Part shown: piece after piece, positions 1 through 9,086 of the stretch
How the letters are laid out: every line of letters begins with the position of its first letter
How positions within the stretch are numbered: the first letter of the stretch is position 1
Assembly (NCBI RefSeq): GCF_915403165.1
Contig: NZ_OU659204.1
Span: forward strand, 1,426,001 to 1,490,000
From: Providencia alcalifaciens
GTDB taxonomy: Bacteria; Pseudomonadota; Gammaproteobacteria; Enterobacterales; Enterobacteriaceae
DNA: 64,000 nucleotides
Reading direction: 5' to 3'
Made by a program: the position numbers and the translations under genes
The notes under the pieces: model-generated
Seen by the model: the letters and a program-made list of their open reading frames with translations, nothing else
Told to the model about the DNA's origin: nothing
Databases searched by the model: none

Positions 1-460
1 TAAACACAGCCAAACTCATTGTGCACACTGTAATAAAACTCTTGATCGTATCTCCCTCGTATTCAACGATGGTATCTTAAATAAAGAAGCTATCGCTGAC
101 ATGACCGATTTGGTTGATGAAGCGGCTTGGGGCGAACTTCAAGGGCAATTTACAGCACTTTGTCGTTTTTGTAGCGAAATTTTCTGTAATAGCAATACAG
201 ACTATTTCGATATTATGTCTTTTAAACAGTATTTGTTCTTACAGACAGAAATGAGTCATAGCACCGTCCGCGAGTACGTTGTTCGTCTGCGCCGCTTAGA
301 TGAACTGCTGTCATCCTCTAACTTTTCAATGAAAGGCTTTACCGCAAGTAAAGTTCAAGAACAGTTGAGCGATAAAATGACTGATTCAGCATTTAGCAAC
401 TACAATATTGCACTACGTAAATATGAGCAGTATTTAAGCTGGCAGTCAGAAAAAAACTAA
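1..460 (+). CDS. fliZ: FliZ, flagellar regulator (5' end outside window)
   Basis: FliZ is a DNA-binding regulator that favours flagellar gene expression and represses sigma-S-dependent promoters; its fold resembles the core-binding domain of phage integrases. The frame is open from base 2 with no start codon matching the family start, so the N-terminus lies upstream of the window. An internal ATG at 101 would give only 119 aa and would cut off a conserved CxxC segment (HCAHCNKTLDR). Diagnostic motifs are ALCRFC, the FDI-FKQYLF stretch and TEMSHSTVREYVVRLRRL, all close to Salmonella FliZ. fliA is expected just upstream. A terminator follows at 525-549. Confidence 0.92.
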   Translation, partial: KHSQTHCAHCNKTLDRISLVFNDGILNKEAIADMTDLVDEAAWGELQGQFTALCRFCSEIFCNSNTDYFDIMSFKQYLFLQTEMSHSTVREYVVRLRRLDELLSSSNFSMKGFTASKVQEQLSDKMTDSAFSNYNIALRKYEQYLSWQSEKN

Positions 461-524
461 TAATATTTTAAGTTAATAAAAATAGTTGGTTATACGATTA
501 TTTTTAATACTAAAATAGGCAAAT

Positions 525-549
525 AGGTGTCCAATAGGGCACCTTTTTT
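525..549 (+). terminator. Intrinsic terminator after fliZ
   Basis: The stem AGGTGTCC pairs with GGGCACCT (one G-U wobble) around an AATA loop and is followed by six T residues. It lies 65 bp after the fliZ stop and should end the fliAZ transcript. Confidence 0.8.
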
Positions 550-838
550 ATTTTTGAATAATAATAAACATACATGATATAAATTGAACAGATTTAGAAT
601 TAAATTTCATCAACTGTTATAGCCAATACTTAATATATGATTATAAAAATTAACAAAAGCTATTTAATTAAATTTATAGATAAATAAGGATGACAAAAAA
701 CAAAAAAATAGTGAATATTCTGAGTTAATGATAAAAGAATAGAATATTATGAATGTAGCTCAAGAGTTTATAGTGAGGAGAGAGCCTGAGTTAATCTGCC
801 TATATTATATTGGACTGAAAAACTCAGGCTTTTGCATA
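550..838. other. AT-rich gap between fliZ and putA with an inverted repeat
   Basis: No gene is seen. Bases 783-792 (AGCCTGAGTT) and 821-830 (AACTCAGGCT) form a perfect 10-bp inverted repeat with a 28-nt loop. A TTTT run follows on the plus strand, and the repeat lies just past the putA stop on the minus strand. The loop is long for a terminator. It may end putA transcription or protect its 3' end. Confidence 0.4.
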
Positions 839-3800
839 TTATCCGATAGTCATTAAGCTCGCATTACCACCTGCTGCGGCAGTATTCACACTTAAAGAAC
901 GTTCATGTACTAAGCGTTCAATGAGCAAGTTAGTTTCACCACGCTCAAAGCCTTGGACAGAAATAATCGGCCCTTTGCGTTTGGCAATCGCTTCACAAAC
1001 GTGTTTCAGTTGATCGCAATCTCCGTGATAAATCACACCTTCAATTGGCTCCACGGTGTTTTGCCAATCTTTGGTGAATGATATAGTTTTGCGGACTTTT
1101 TCTGGCAGTGACTTAAATAGCTTCTGGTGCAGTTCGCTATTTTCCCACAGTGTTTGACAACCACTTGCGAGCACGGCAGATAACTGAGTCAAACAATCGC
1201 GTTCATTATCGCTAAGGCATAAAATAGTACCGCGTGGACGCAAGGTGTAGGTGTTTTTTTCACCTGTTGGTCCTGGTAATAAACGTGTTGTACCGGCTTG
1301 CGTTAAACGTGCAAATTGTTCAACCGTAGATTGTTCAATTATGGATTGCTCAACATCAGTTTTCTGTTTTTGTGCCCATGCAGAGAAAGCTTCAAATGGT
1401 GCTAGCAACTCTGTGCGAGCACTTGCGTCCATTGGTAAATGGCCATCTTGCTGCTCCAGTGTTTGGCAAACTGCATTCTCGGGACGTTCACTTAATAAAC
1501 GGTAGAGATAAAGCGGTCCACCCGCTTTTGGCCCTGTACCTGAAAGCCCTTCACCACCAAATGGTTGAACCCCGACGACAGCACCGACCATATTGCGGTT
1601 AACATATAAGTTGCCCACTTTCGCCTTAGCAACCACTTGGTTGATGGTTTCATCAATGCGGGTATGAACACCTAATGTTAATCCATAACCTGCGGCGTTT
1701 ATTTGGTCAACTAATTGTTCTAACTCATCACGTTTGAAGCGAACAACATGCAGAACCGGTCCGAAAATTTCTTTTTTCAACTCACCAATATTATCTAACT
1801 CAATCAGAGTTGGTTTAACGTAGGTTCCTTCTGCCTGTTCTTGCTGATCTTGGCTATCCGTAAAGACGGCTTGGAAAACGGTTTTGCCTTTACTGCGCAT
1901 TTGTTGAATGTGTTGGTCAATATTCTCTTTGGCTTCACTATCAATGACAGGACCAATATCGGTAGATATGTGCTCAGGATTACCCATCCGGCACTCTTCC
2001 ATCGCACCTTTTAACATGCGAATTGTTCGGTCAGCGACATCTTCTTGAACACACAGAATGCGCAATGCGGAGCAGCGTTGACCGGCACTGTCAAATGCAG
2101 AGGCGACGACATCGGTGACGACTTGTTCTGTGAGAGCGGAAGAATCAACAATCATCGCATTCAATCCGCCAGTTTCTGCAATAAGCGGAGTTGGGCGGCC
2201 TTGAGCATCTAAGCGACCCGCAATATTGCGCTGCAATAAGCCTGCGACTTCAGTTGAACCAGTGAACATCACGCCACGAACGCGCTGATCACCGACCAAT
2301 TTTGCGCCAATCGTTTCGCCTTTTCCCGGTAAAAATTGCAGGACATCACGAGGAATACCGGCTTGGTGCATAATGGATACCGCAATAGCACCAATTAATG
2401 GCGTTTGTTCCGCGGGTTTAGCCAATACGGTGTTACCTGCGGCTAATGCCGCTGCAATTTGTCCAGAGAAAATAGCTAATGGGAAATTCCATGGGCTGAT
2501 ACAAACAACAGGGCCAAGAGGGCGGTGAGTGTTATTATCAAAGTCGTCACGGACTTGAGTAGCATAATAATTTAAGAAATCAACCGCTTCACGCACTTCA
2601 GAAATCGCATTGGCGTAAGTTTTCCCGGCTTCACGCACCAGCACATCCAATAATGGCTGCAATTGTTGTTCCATAATGTCGGCAGCACGTAATAGGATAG
2701 CTGCGCGCTCAGATGGTGGCGTTGCAAACCAAATTGCGCCAGCATCCGTCGCGATATTCAGCGCATGTTCAGCTTCTTGTTCACTGGCTTCACGAACTTT
2801 GCCAACGATGTCGCGATGGCAGGCTGGGTTGATAATTGAGACGGCTTCAGGAAGATCTTGTTGTGCAATAAACTCGCCACCCAGTAAAGGCTCCGCGATT
2901 TTCTCTTGTGCTGCGGCATTGAGTAATGCGCTCGAGAGTGATGCTAAGCGGTGTTCGTTAGATAAATCTAAGCCCATTGAGTTAACACGGCGAGTTCCAT
3001 ACAGGTCACGCGGTAATGGAATTTTAGGATGCGGTAAACCAATTTGCCCTTCGGCTTTAGACAGTTCACGAACATCTTTAACCGGATCAGAAACCAATTC
3101 ATCTAATGGGATCGTGGCATCCGCAATTCGGTTAACAAACGAAGTATTTGCTCCGTTCTCTAAGAGGCGGCGGACTAAGTAAGCTAATAATGTTTCGTGG
3201 GTACCGACAGGGGCATAAATACGACATGGTCGGTTGAGTTTACCGTCAGCTACTTTACCAACCACTTGTTCATATAATGGTTCGCCCATGCCATGTAAAC
3301 ATTGGAATTCATACTGGCCGGGGTAGTAGTTTTTACCTGCAATTTGGTAGATGGCCGATAATGTGTGTGCGTTATGTGTTGCAAATTGTGGGTAAATTAA
3401 ATTAGGAACAGACAGTAATTTGCGTGCGCAAGCGATATAAGAAACGTCGGTATACACTTTGCGGGTATAAACTGGATAACCTTCTAAGCCATCAATTTGC
3501 GCACGTTTAATTTCGCTATCCCAATAAGCGCCTTTAACAAGACGGATCATCAGGCGGCGTTGGCTGCGTTCGGCTAAATTGATAATTGAGTCGATAACAA
3601 ATGGGCAGCGTTTTTGGTAAGCCTGAATGACAAACCCAATACCGTTCCAGCCTGCTAATTTCGGCTCAAAACACAGTTTTTCGAGTAAATCTAACGAAAT
3701 TTCTAAGCGGTCTGCTTCTTCAGCATCAATGTTGATACCAACATCGTATTGGTGAGCTTGCAAGACTAAAGAAAGTAAGCGCGGATACAGTTCTTCCATC

Positions 3801-4837
3801 ACGCGAGCGTATTGTGCACGGCTATAACGCGGATGCAGTGCTGATAATTTGATGGAAATACCCGGTCCTTCATAGATCCCGCGTCCATTCGATGCTTTAC
3901 CAATTGCGTGGATCGCTTGTTGGTAAGAGACCATATAATCTTGGGCATCTTTTTCGGTTAATGCAGCTTCACCCAGCATATCGTAGGAGTAGCGGAAACC
4001 TTTGTCTTCTAATTTACGTGCATTGGCAAGGGCTTGGGCGATGGTTTCGCCGGTGACAAATTGTTCACCCATTAAGCGCATTGCCATGTCCACGCCTTTT
4101 CGTACTAACGGTTCACCACTTTTACTGATAATGCGATTTAACGAGGAGGACAGTTTTGCTTCGTTGTGGGTAGAGACTAATTTACCCGTAAATAAAAGCC
4201 CCCATGTTGCTGCGTTCACAAACATTGAGCTGCTTTGACCAACATGGGATTGCCAGTTACCCGCACTGATTTTGTCTCGGATCAGGGCATCGCGAGTGGC
4301 TTTATCGGGGATACGTAATAACGCTTCGGCAAGGCACATTAATGCCACACCTTCTTGAGAAGATAGGGAAAACTCTTGTAATAACCCTTGGACTAAGCCT
4401 GAACGACCAACCCCATTTTTTTGATTACGTAATTTTTCTGCAATGGAGTAAGCCAATTTATGAGCTGCATCAGCTTGCTCAGGGGGCAGCTCAGCTTGCT
4501 GTAAAAGCATTGGTACGGCTTGAGTTTCAGGAACTCGGTATGCCGATGTAATTGCAGAGCGTTTCACGGATTGGGGCAAAATATGCTCAGCGAACTCAAG
4601 GAATGGCTGATAAGGGAGCTCAGGAGACGAAATTTCATCACCAGAATGCTGATCTTTTGTATCCAAAACCGTTGATAATTCAGGTATAATTTGGTTGTTA
4701 TCGAGTTGCTCTAAATAATTATATATAGCTTGTTTAATAAGCCAATGGGATGTGCGATCAAGACGTTGAGCGGCGGCTTTAATGCGGTCACGAGTTTCTT
4801 CATCAAGTCTCACACCCATAGTTGTTGTGCTACTCAT
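839..4837 (-). CDS. putA: PutA: proline dehydrogenase / P5C dehydrogenase / put repressor
   Basis: This trifunctional flavoprotein oxidises proline to P5C (FAD) and then to glutamate (NAD+), and represses the put genes when proline is low. The protein has 1332 aa (E. coli 1320). An N-terminal ribbon-helix-helix (TTTMGVRLDEETRDRIK) covers about residues 1-48. The PRODH barrel follows, with RLVKGAYWDSEIK. The ALDH-type P5C dehydrogenase half has FTGSTEVAG, the glutamate in IAETGGLN and the catalytic cysteine in AGQRC. The start at 4837 is chosen because AAGGAAGG precedes it and MSSTTTMG aligns with E. coli; a start at 4873 would add 12 unmatched residues. putP is divergent. Membrane association during catabolism is known for the family. 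Confidence 0.97.
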   Translation of the reverse strand: MSSTTTMGVRLDEETRDRIKAAAQRLDRTSHWLIKQAIYNYLEQLDNNQIIPELSTVLDTKDQHSGDEISSPELPYQPFLEFAEHILPQSVKRSAITSAYRVPETQAVPMLLQQAELPPEQADAAHKLAYSIAEKLRNQKNGVGRSGLVQGLLQEFSLSSQEGVALMCLAEALLRIPDKATRDALIRDKISAGNWQSHVGQSSSMFVNAATWGLLFTGKLVSTHNEAKLSSSLNRIISKSGEPLVRKGVDMAMRLMGEQFVTGETIAQALANARKLEDKGFRYSYDMLGEAALTEKDAQDYMVSYQQAIHAIGKASNGRGIYEGPGISIKLSALHPRYSRAQYARVMEELYPRLLSLVLQAHQYDVGINIDAEEADRLEISLDLLEKLCFEPKLAGWNGIGFVIQAYQKRCPFVIDSIINLAERSQRRLMIRLVKGAYWDSEIKRAQIDGLEGYPVYTRKVYTDVSYIACARKLLSVPNLIYPQFATHNAHTLSAIYQIAGKNYYPGQYEFQCLHGMGEPLYEQVVGKVADGKLNRPCRIYAPVGTHETLLAYLVRRLLENGANTSFVNRIADATIPLDELVSDPVKDVRELSKAEGQIGLPHPKIPLPRDLYGTRRVNSMGLDLSNEHRLASLSSALLNAAAQEKIAEPLLGGEFIAQQDLPEAVSIINPACHRDIVGKVREASEQEAEHALNIATDAGAIWFATPPSERAAILLRAADIMEQQLQPLLDVLVREAGKTYANAISEVREAVDFLNYYATQVRDDFDNNTHRPLGPVVCISPWNFPLAIFSGQIAAALAAGNTVLAKPAEQTPLIGAIAVSIMHQAGIPRDVLQFLPGKGETIGAKLVGDQRVRGVMFTGSTEVAGLLQRNIAGRLDAQGRPTPLIAETGGLNAMIVDSSALTEQVVTDVVASAFDSAGQRCSALRILCVQEDVADRTIRMLKGAMEECRMGNPEHISTDIGPVIDSEAKENIDQHIQQMRSKGKTVFQAVFTDSQDQQEQAEGTYVKPTLIELDNIGELKKEIFGPVLHVVRFKRDELEQLVDQINAAGYGLTLGVHTRIDETINQVVAKAKVGNLYVNRNMVGAVVGVQPFGGEGLSGTGPKAGGPLYLYRLLSERPENAVCQTLEQQDGHLPMDASARTELLAPFEAFSAWAQKQKTDVEQSIIEQSTVEQFARLTQAGTTRLLPGPTGEKNTYTLRPRGTILCLSDNERDCLTQLSAVLASGCQTLWENSELHQKLFKSLPEKVRKTISFTKDWQNTVEPIEGVIYHGDCDQLKHVCEAIAKRKGPIISVQGFERGETNLLIERLVHERSLSVNTAAAGGNASLMTIG

Positions 4838-5330
4838 CTTAATTCCTTCCTTTTCACAGGTGTTAAATACCAAAAGTTACACACCATTATGATGATGTTG
4901 CAACTTTGTGCAACATTGTTAATGTGTCATGTGAAGAAAATGTGAAACAACTCTTATTTTTATGAGTGATTTATGATGCCCATTGATTGGGTTTTTATAA
5001 TTTCCTTATAAATCAATGTATTGATTTCCATTCCAGGATGGTGGCAAGTTAAACGCTTAATTAAGAATTTGACTTAAAAGTTTAACATTTGTGATGTGTC
5101 TTTTATTTATTGAATAAAAAATAGTTAATTTCTTGTTAAAAGCATCTGAGTCTGTCTAGCATGATGTGGCAAAGTTATTGAGTTATTGCAACACAAACAA
5201 TCACAACATAGATAAGGTGTGCATCAAAAAACGCAGAATTGTGCAATTAAGTGCAACACCTTGAGATTAAAAGTTATCAAAGAAAATTATAAAGATAACG
5301 ACAAAATAGACGCACTATGGAGACGACAGG
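4838..5330. promoter_or_regulatory. putA-putP divergent control region with PutA operators
   Basis: This 493-bp gap has no gene. E. coli PutA is known to bind GTTGCA motifs between putA and putP. Matches on either strand occur at 4897-4904 (palindromic GTTGCAAC), 4909-4914, 5187-5192 and 5252-5257 (TGCAAC). One pair lies next to putA and one next to putP, which suits repression of both promoters by DNA looping or occupancy. The middle is AT-rich. Confidence 0.7.
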
Positions 5331-6815
5331 ATGACTGTAAGCACTCCGATGATCATTATGTTCATCGTATATATCACGGGTATGTTATTGATCGGCTATT
5401 TAGCCTATCGCTCAACGAAAAACTTTGATGATTACATTCTAGGGGGACGAAGTTTAGGTAGTGTGGTAACCGCATTATCTGCAGGGGCTTCAGATATGAG
5501 TGGCTGGTTATTGATGGGTTTACCAGGCGCTATTTTTCTCGCTGGGATCTCTGAAAGCTGGATTGCGATTGGTTTATGTTTAGGGGCTTATTTAAACTGG
5601 TTATTTGTTGCGGGGCGCTTACGTGTACAAACTGAGAAAAATAATAATGCCTTAACGCTACCAGACTATTTTACGAGCCGTTTTGAAGATAATAGTAAGA
5701 TTTTACGTATTATTTCTGCAGTTGTTATTTTAGTTTTCTTTACTATCTATTGTGCATCTGGAGTTGTCGCGGGGGGCTTGTTGTTTGAAAGCACCTTTAA
5801 TATTAGTTACGACAAAGCTCTGTGGTTAGGGGCATTGGCGACCATTGCTTATACCTTCTTAGGTGGTTTCTTAGCGGTAAGTTGGACAGATACTGTTCAA
5901 GCCTCTTTGATGATTTTTGCCCTGATCTTAACGCCAATTGTCGTGATTTTATCCCTTGGCGGGTTAGATACTTCAATGGAAGTGATTAAAGCTAAAAACC
6001 CTGAATATCTTGATATGTTTAAGGGAATGAACTTTGTTGCCATCTTGTCATTGCTAGGTTGGGGGCTGGGTTACTTTGGGCAGCCTCATATTCTGGCGCG
6101 TTTTATGGCGGCAGATTCACATCGTACGATCCGTTCAGCACGCCGTATCAGTATGACATGGATGGCATTATGTTTAGGCGGAACGATTGCCGTTGGCTTC
6201 TTTGGTATCGCTTATTTTGAAAATAATCCTGCATTAGCAGGTTCTGTGATGAAAAATAATGAACGTATTTTCATGGAATTAGCCGGATTACTGTTTAACC
6301 CATGGATTGCAGGTATCTTGTTATCCGCGATTTTGGCGGCGGTAATGAGTACATTGAGCTGCCAATTACTAGTATGTGCCAGCGCATTAACCGAAGATTT
6401 ATATAAGCCATTCTTCCGCAAATCAGCTAGCCAGAAAGAGTTAGTGTGGGTAGGGCGCGGAATGGTGCTGTTAGTCGCGGCGATTGCAATTTATATTGCT
6501 CAAGACCCAAATAACAAAGTCTTAGGATTGGTGAGTAATGCATGGGCAGGTTTTGGTGCCGCGTTTGGTCCAGTCGTTTTGCTCTCTGTTATGTGGAAAC
6601 GTATGACACGTACTGGGGCATTAGTAGGAATGGTTGTCGGTGCGGTAACGGTATTAGTTTGGATGAAATTCAAATGGTTAGGTTTATATGAAATCATTCC
6701 AGGCTTTATCTTTGCGACCATCGCTATCATTGTTATCAGCTTGATAACTAAGGCACCAAGTGCAGCAGCACAAGCTCGTTTTGATGAAGCAGAAGCTGAA
6801 TACAATACAAAATAA
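5331..6815 (+). CDS. putP: PutP: Na+/proline symporter
   Basis: This solute:sodium symporter (SSS family) imports proline with Na+ across the inner membrane and feeds PutA. The protein has 494 aa, close to E. coli PutP, with about 13 membrane segments. Family motifs include STKNFDDYILGGRSLG, ALSAGASDMSGWLLMGLPGA, GGFLAVSWTDTVQA and GWGLGYFGQPHILARF; the Asp and Ser/Thr residues in these segments belong to the known Na+ site. The start ATG follows GGAGACGACAGG. It is divergent from putA, with shared operators. A bidirectional terminator separates it from the convergent cycA. Confidence 0.96.
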   Translation: MTVSTPMIIMFIVYITGMLLIGYLAYRSTKNFDDYILGGRSLGSVVTALSAGASDMSGWLLMGLPGAIFLAGISESWIAIGLCLGAYLNWLFVAGRLRVQTEKNNNALTLPDYFTSRFEDNSKILRIISAVVILVFFTIYCASGVVAGGLLFESTFNISYDKALWLGALATIAYTFLGGFLAVSWTDTVQASLMIFALILTPIVVILSLGGLDTSMEVIKAKNPEYLDMFKGMNFVAILSLLGWGLGYFGQPHILARFMAADSHRTIRSARRISMTWMALCLGGTIAVGFFGIAYFENNPALAGSVMKNNERIFMELAGLLFNPWIAGILLSAILAAVMSTLSCQLLVCASALTEDLYKPFFRKSASQKELVWVGRGMVLLVAAIAIYIAQDPNNKVLGLVSNAWAGFGAAFGPVVLLSVMWKRMTRTGALVGMVVGAVTVLVWMKFKWLGLYEIIPGFIFATIAIIVISLITKAPSAAAQARFDEAEAEYNTK

Positions 6816-6840
6816 TAGATAGATTTGGTTATCGATAACA

Positions 6841-6880
6841 AAAAGGCTGAAAGGGAAACCTTCCAGCCTTTTATTTTTTA
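6841..6880. terminator. Bidirectional terminator between putP and cycA
   Basis: AAAAGGCTG (6841-6849) pairs with CAGCCTTTT (6864-6872). T-rich DNA follows on the plus strand and A-rich DNA precedes it, so the hairpin can terminate both convergent genes. Confidence 0.85.
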
Positions 6881-6903
6881 TTAATTGCTTATTCGTCAAA
6901 TAA

Positions 6904-8304
6904 TTAACGCTGTTTACGGCGTTTTACAACTTGGTAGCCAATAAACAGAATAACAAACCACAGTGGCGTCGCAATTAATGCTTGTCGGGTGTCATGTTGG
7001 AACGCTAATAACACAACCATAAAAGCAAAGAAGGCGAGACTGACCCACGACATAAAAATCCCCCAAGGCATCTTATAGCGAGATGCGGCATGTTTTTCTG
7101 GGCGATTCTTACGGAAACTCAAGTAGCTTAATAAAATCATACTCCAGATAAACATGAATAAAATAGCAGACACGGTTGTGACTAAAGTGAATGCATGCAT
7201 GATATCGGGAATAAAGTAGATCAAAACAATACCGAAACTTAGGCAGATACAGGTGAAAATTAAGCCTGTTGCGGGTACCGCTTTTTTTGATAACTGGCTA
7301 AATTGTTTCGGCGCATCTCCCTCTTTAGATAACCCAAACAGCATACGGCTGGTGGAGAAAACGCCACTGTTTGCCGATGAAGCCGCAGAGGTAAGTACCA
7401 CAAAGTTCACGATACTGGCAGCAGCAGGCAGGCTGATTAGCACGAACATTTCCACAAAAGGACTTTTATCCGCCAAAATGGTGCGCCAAGGGGTAACGGC
7501 CATAATCACAATCAGGGATAACACATAAAAAGCAATGATCCTAATCGGGATCGCATTAATGGCTTTGGGCAGGGATTTTTCAGGATCACGGGTTTCCGCT
7601 GCGGCGGTACCCACTAATTCAATTCCCACAAAGGCGAAAATAGCAATTTGGAATCCAGCAAAGAATCCACTGAGCCCCATTGGGAACATTCCGCCATCGT
7701 TCCAAATATTACTTAAGGATGCAGTGTGTCCGGTCGGTGATTGGAAATTCATCGCAATCAACGTACCACCGACGGCAATTAGCGTCACAATGGCGACAAT
7801 TTTGATCATCGCGAACCAGAACTCCAGTTCACCAAACAGTCGAACAGAAACTAAGTTAAGCGTCAGTAGCGTGGCAACGCAGATAAATGAAGTCACCCAT
7901 TCCGGGAAATTAGGTACCCAGAAACTGATGTACGAGGTGATCGCGATAATATCGGCTATTCCCGTGATAACCCAGCAGAACCAGTAAGTCCATCCCACAA
8001 AGAACCCAGCCCATGGACCGATTAAATCCGCAGAAAAATCACTGAAAGATTTATAGTCTAGGTTGGATAGCAGTAATTCCCCCATGGCTCGCATGACAAA
8101 AAACAGCACAAAGCCGATGATCATGTAGACAAAGATAATAGAGGGACCCGCAAGGGATATGGTCTTTCCTGACCCCATAAATAGCCCTGTACCAATGGCT
8201 CCGCCAATGGCAATTAATTGAATATGACGGTTACTGAGGCTACGTTTTAGTTGATTTCGGTCAGAAGATGGCCGAGAAGTGGTTGTCGTTGCATTTTCTT
8301 CCAT
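6904..8304 (-). CDS. cycA: CycA: D-serine/D-alanine/glycine transporter
   Basis: This APC-superfamily amino acid permease, with about 12 membrane segments, imports glycine, D-alanine and D-serine by proton symport. The protein has 466 aa. NRHIQLIAIGGAIGTGLFMGS near the N-terminus is the amino-acid permease signature, and long stretches match E. coli CycA (RAMGELLLSNL, GLSGFFAGFQIA, FVGIELVGT, TSAASSANSGVFSTSRMLFGL). The closest alternatives are other AroP-type permeases, but the similarity to CycA is much stronger. It is a single gene, convergent with putP. In E. coli cycA is controlled by the GcvB sRNA; that has not been checked here. A leader hairpin lies at 8436-8454. Confidence 0.93.
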   Translation of the reverse strand: MEENATTTTSRPSSDRNQLKRSLSNRHIQLIAIGGAIGTGLFMGSGKTISLAGPSIIFVYMIIGFVLFFVMRAMGELLLSNLDYKSFSDFSADLIGPWAGFFVGWTYWFCWVITGIADIIAITSYISFWVPNFPEWVTSFICVATLLTLNLVSVRLFGELEFWFAMIKIVAIVTLIAVGGTLIAMNFQSPTGHTASLSNIWNDGGMFPMGLSGFFAGFQIAIFAFVGIELVGTAAAETRDPEKSLPKAINAIPIRIIAFYVLSLIVIMAVTPWRTILADKSPFVEMFVLISLPAAASIVNFVVLTSAASSANSGVFSTSRMLFGLSKEGDAPKQFSQLSKKAVPATGLIFTCICLSFGIVLIYFIPDIMHAFTLVTTVSAILFMFIWSMILLSYLSFRKNRPEKHAASRYKMPWGIFMSWVSLAFFAFMVVLLAFQHDTRQALIATPLWFVILFIGYQVVKRRKQR

Positions 8305-8654
8305 ATTGTTATTTATCCGATAGTCATTGTGATGTTAGCCCACACTATTTTTTTAAGTTTGAGGCTGTGTTTGCTTGAAATATTGTGACATAAATCTCAA
8401 TTAGAGTAAGAGAAAATTTACAAACGGCTGAGAGACCGCTGGTTTAACCAACGGATCCCCCTTGTTTATTAACACTGTTAACGAAAAATTAACCTAAAAA
8501 TAAAAATAGCAGAATAAGAGGAAATGTACCAAATACTTCAGTCTAAATAATGACAGTTGGGGTATTGGAAATATATAAGAGTGATTAAGCTTATTTTTTA
8601 ACTGAAAATGCCACGTTTTTTCTTATTTTTAACAGTTATCGTTATAGGTTATTT
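8305..8654. promoter_or_regulatory. cycA upstream region with leader hairpin
   Basis: No gene is seen. Read on the minus strand, CCGTTGG ... CCAGCGG (8436-8454, one wobble) forms a GC-rich hairpin 132 bp before the cycA start in otherwise AT-rich DNA. It would lie in the 5' leader if transcription begins upstream of it. Function unknown. Confidence 0.35.
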
Positions 8655-9086
8655 CTAAACGATAGGACTAACTGTCACTTTCACATCATATCCCACGACA
8701 AATAAGGCCTGTTCTAGTGCTTCAATCTTTGATGCATATTGTAGGTCAAGTAACCGTTCTATTTGTTGAGCACTGATATTGAGTATCCGAGCAAGTTTGC
8801 TTCGAGGGGTTTGAGTTTCAAGAATGGCATTGTGTAGTGCGATTTTTAAGCAACTCAATACAGGCAAATGAATAACAAACGCACCAGCTACCGAATTTTG
8901 GGGAAGAGGTATAGGATTTCTTAGTGTAATCAGCTCAGAAAGTGTGGCTAGCAATGTTTCTTGAGCCTCTAGTTCTACATCCTCTGCGCAATAAGTCACG
9001 CCTTGAATATCGGGAAAGTCACAAAAGTTAATTTCGTATACACCTTCATCTTCGACAAATTCAACTGTTGCTAAATAATTAAACAT
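8655..9086 (-). CDS. HicB-family antitoxin-like protein, no HicA partner seen
   Basis: The protein has 143 aa. The N-terminal part (MFNYLATVEF to about residue 70) has the HicB fold pattern, a degenerate RNase-H-like domain with FPDIQGVTYCAEDVELEAQE. The C-terminal part (RSKLARILNISAQQIERLLD) looks like a helix-turn-helix. HicB normally neutralises the HicA mRNA nuclease and represses its own operon. HicA is a ~60-aa double-stranded-RNA-binding-fold protein usually encoded just upstream, but no such frame is found in the 200 bp upstream. The start at 9086 has GAGG at good spacing; an ATG 12 bp upstream overlaps that site. It is best described as an orphan HicB-like regulator. Confidence 0.7.
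   Translation of the reverse strand: MFNYLATVEFVEDEGVYEINFCDFPDIQGVTYCAEDVELEAQETLLATLSELITLRNPIPLPQNSVAGAFVIHLPVLSCLKIALHNAILETQTPRSKLARILNISAQQIERLLDLQYASKIEALEQALFVVGYDVKVTVSPIV

Noticed and set aside
101-460. Complete 119-aa protein starting at ATG 101
   Set aside because: The frame is open to the window edge and the upstream codons match conserved FliZ sequence, so this is an internal methionine.
2676-3182. 168-codon plus-strand frame inside putA
   Set aside because: Antisense shadow of a highly conserved gene; Ser/Ala-rich with no domain.
4838-4873. Longer PutA start at 4873
   Set aside because: The extra 12 residues do not match the family and the strong ribosome site is at the inner start.
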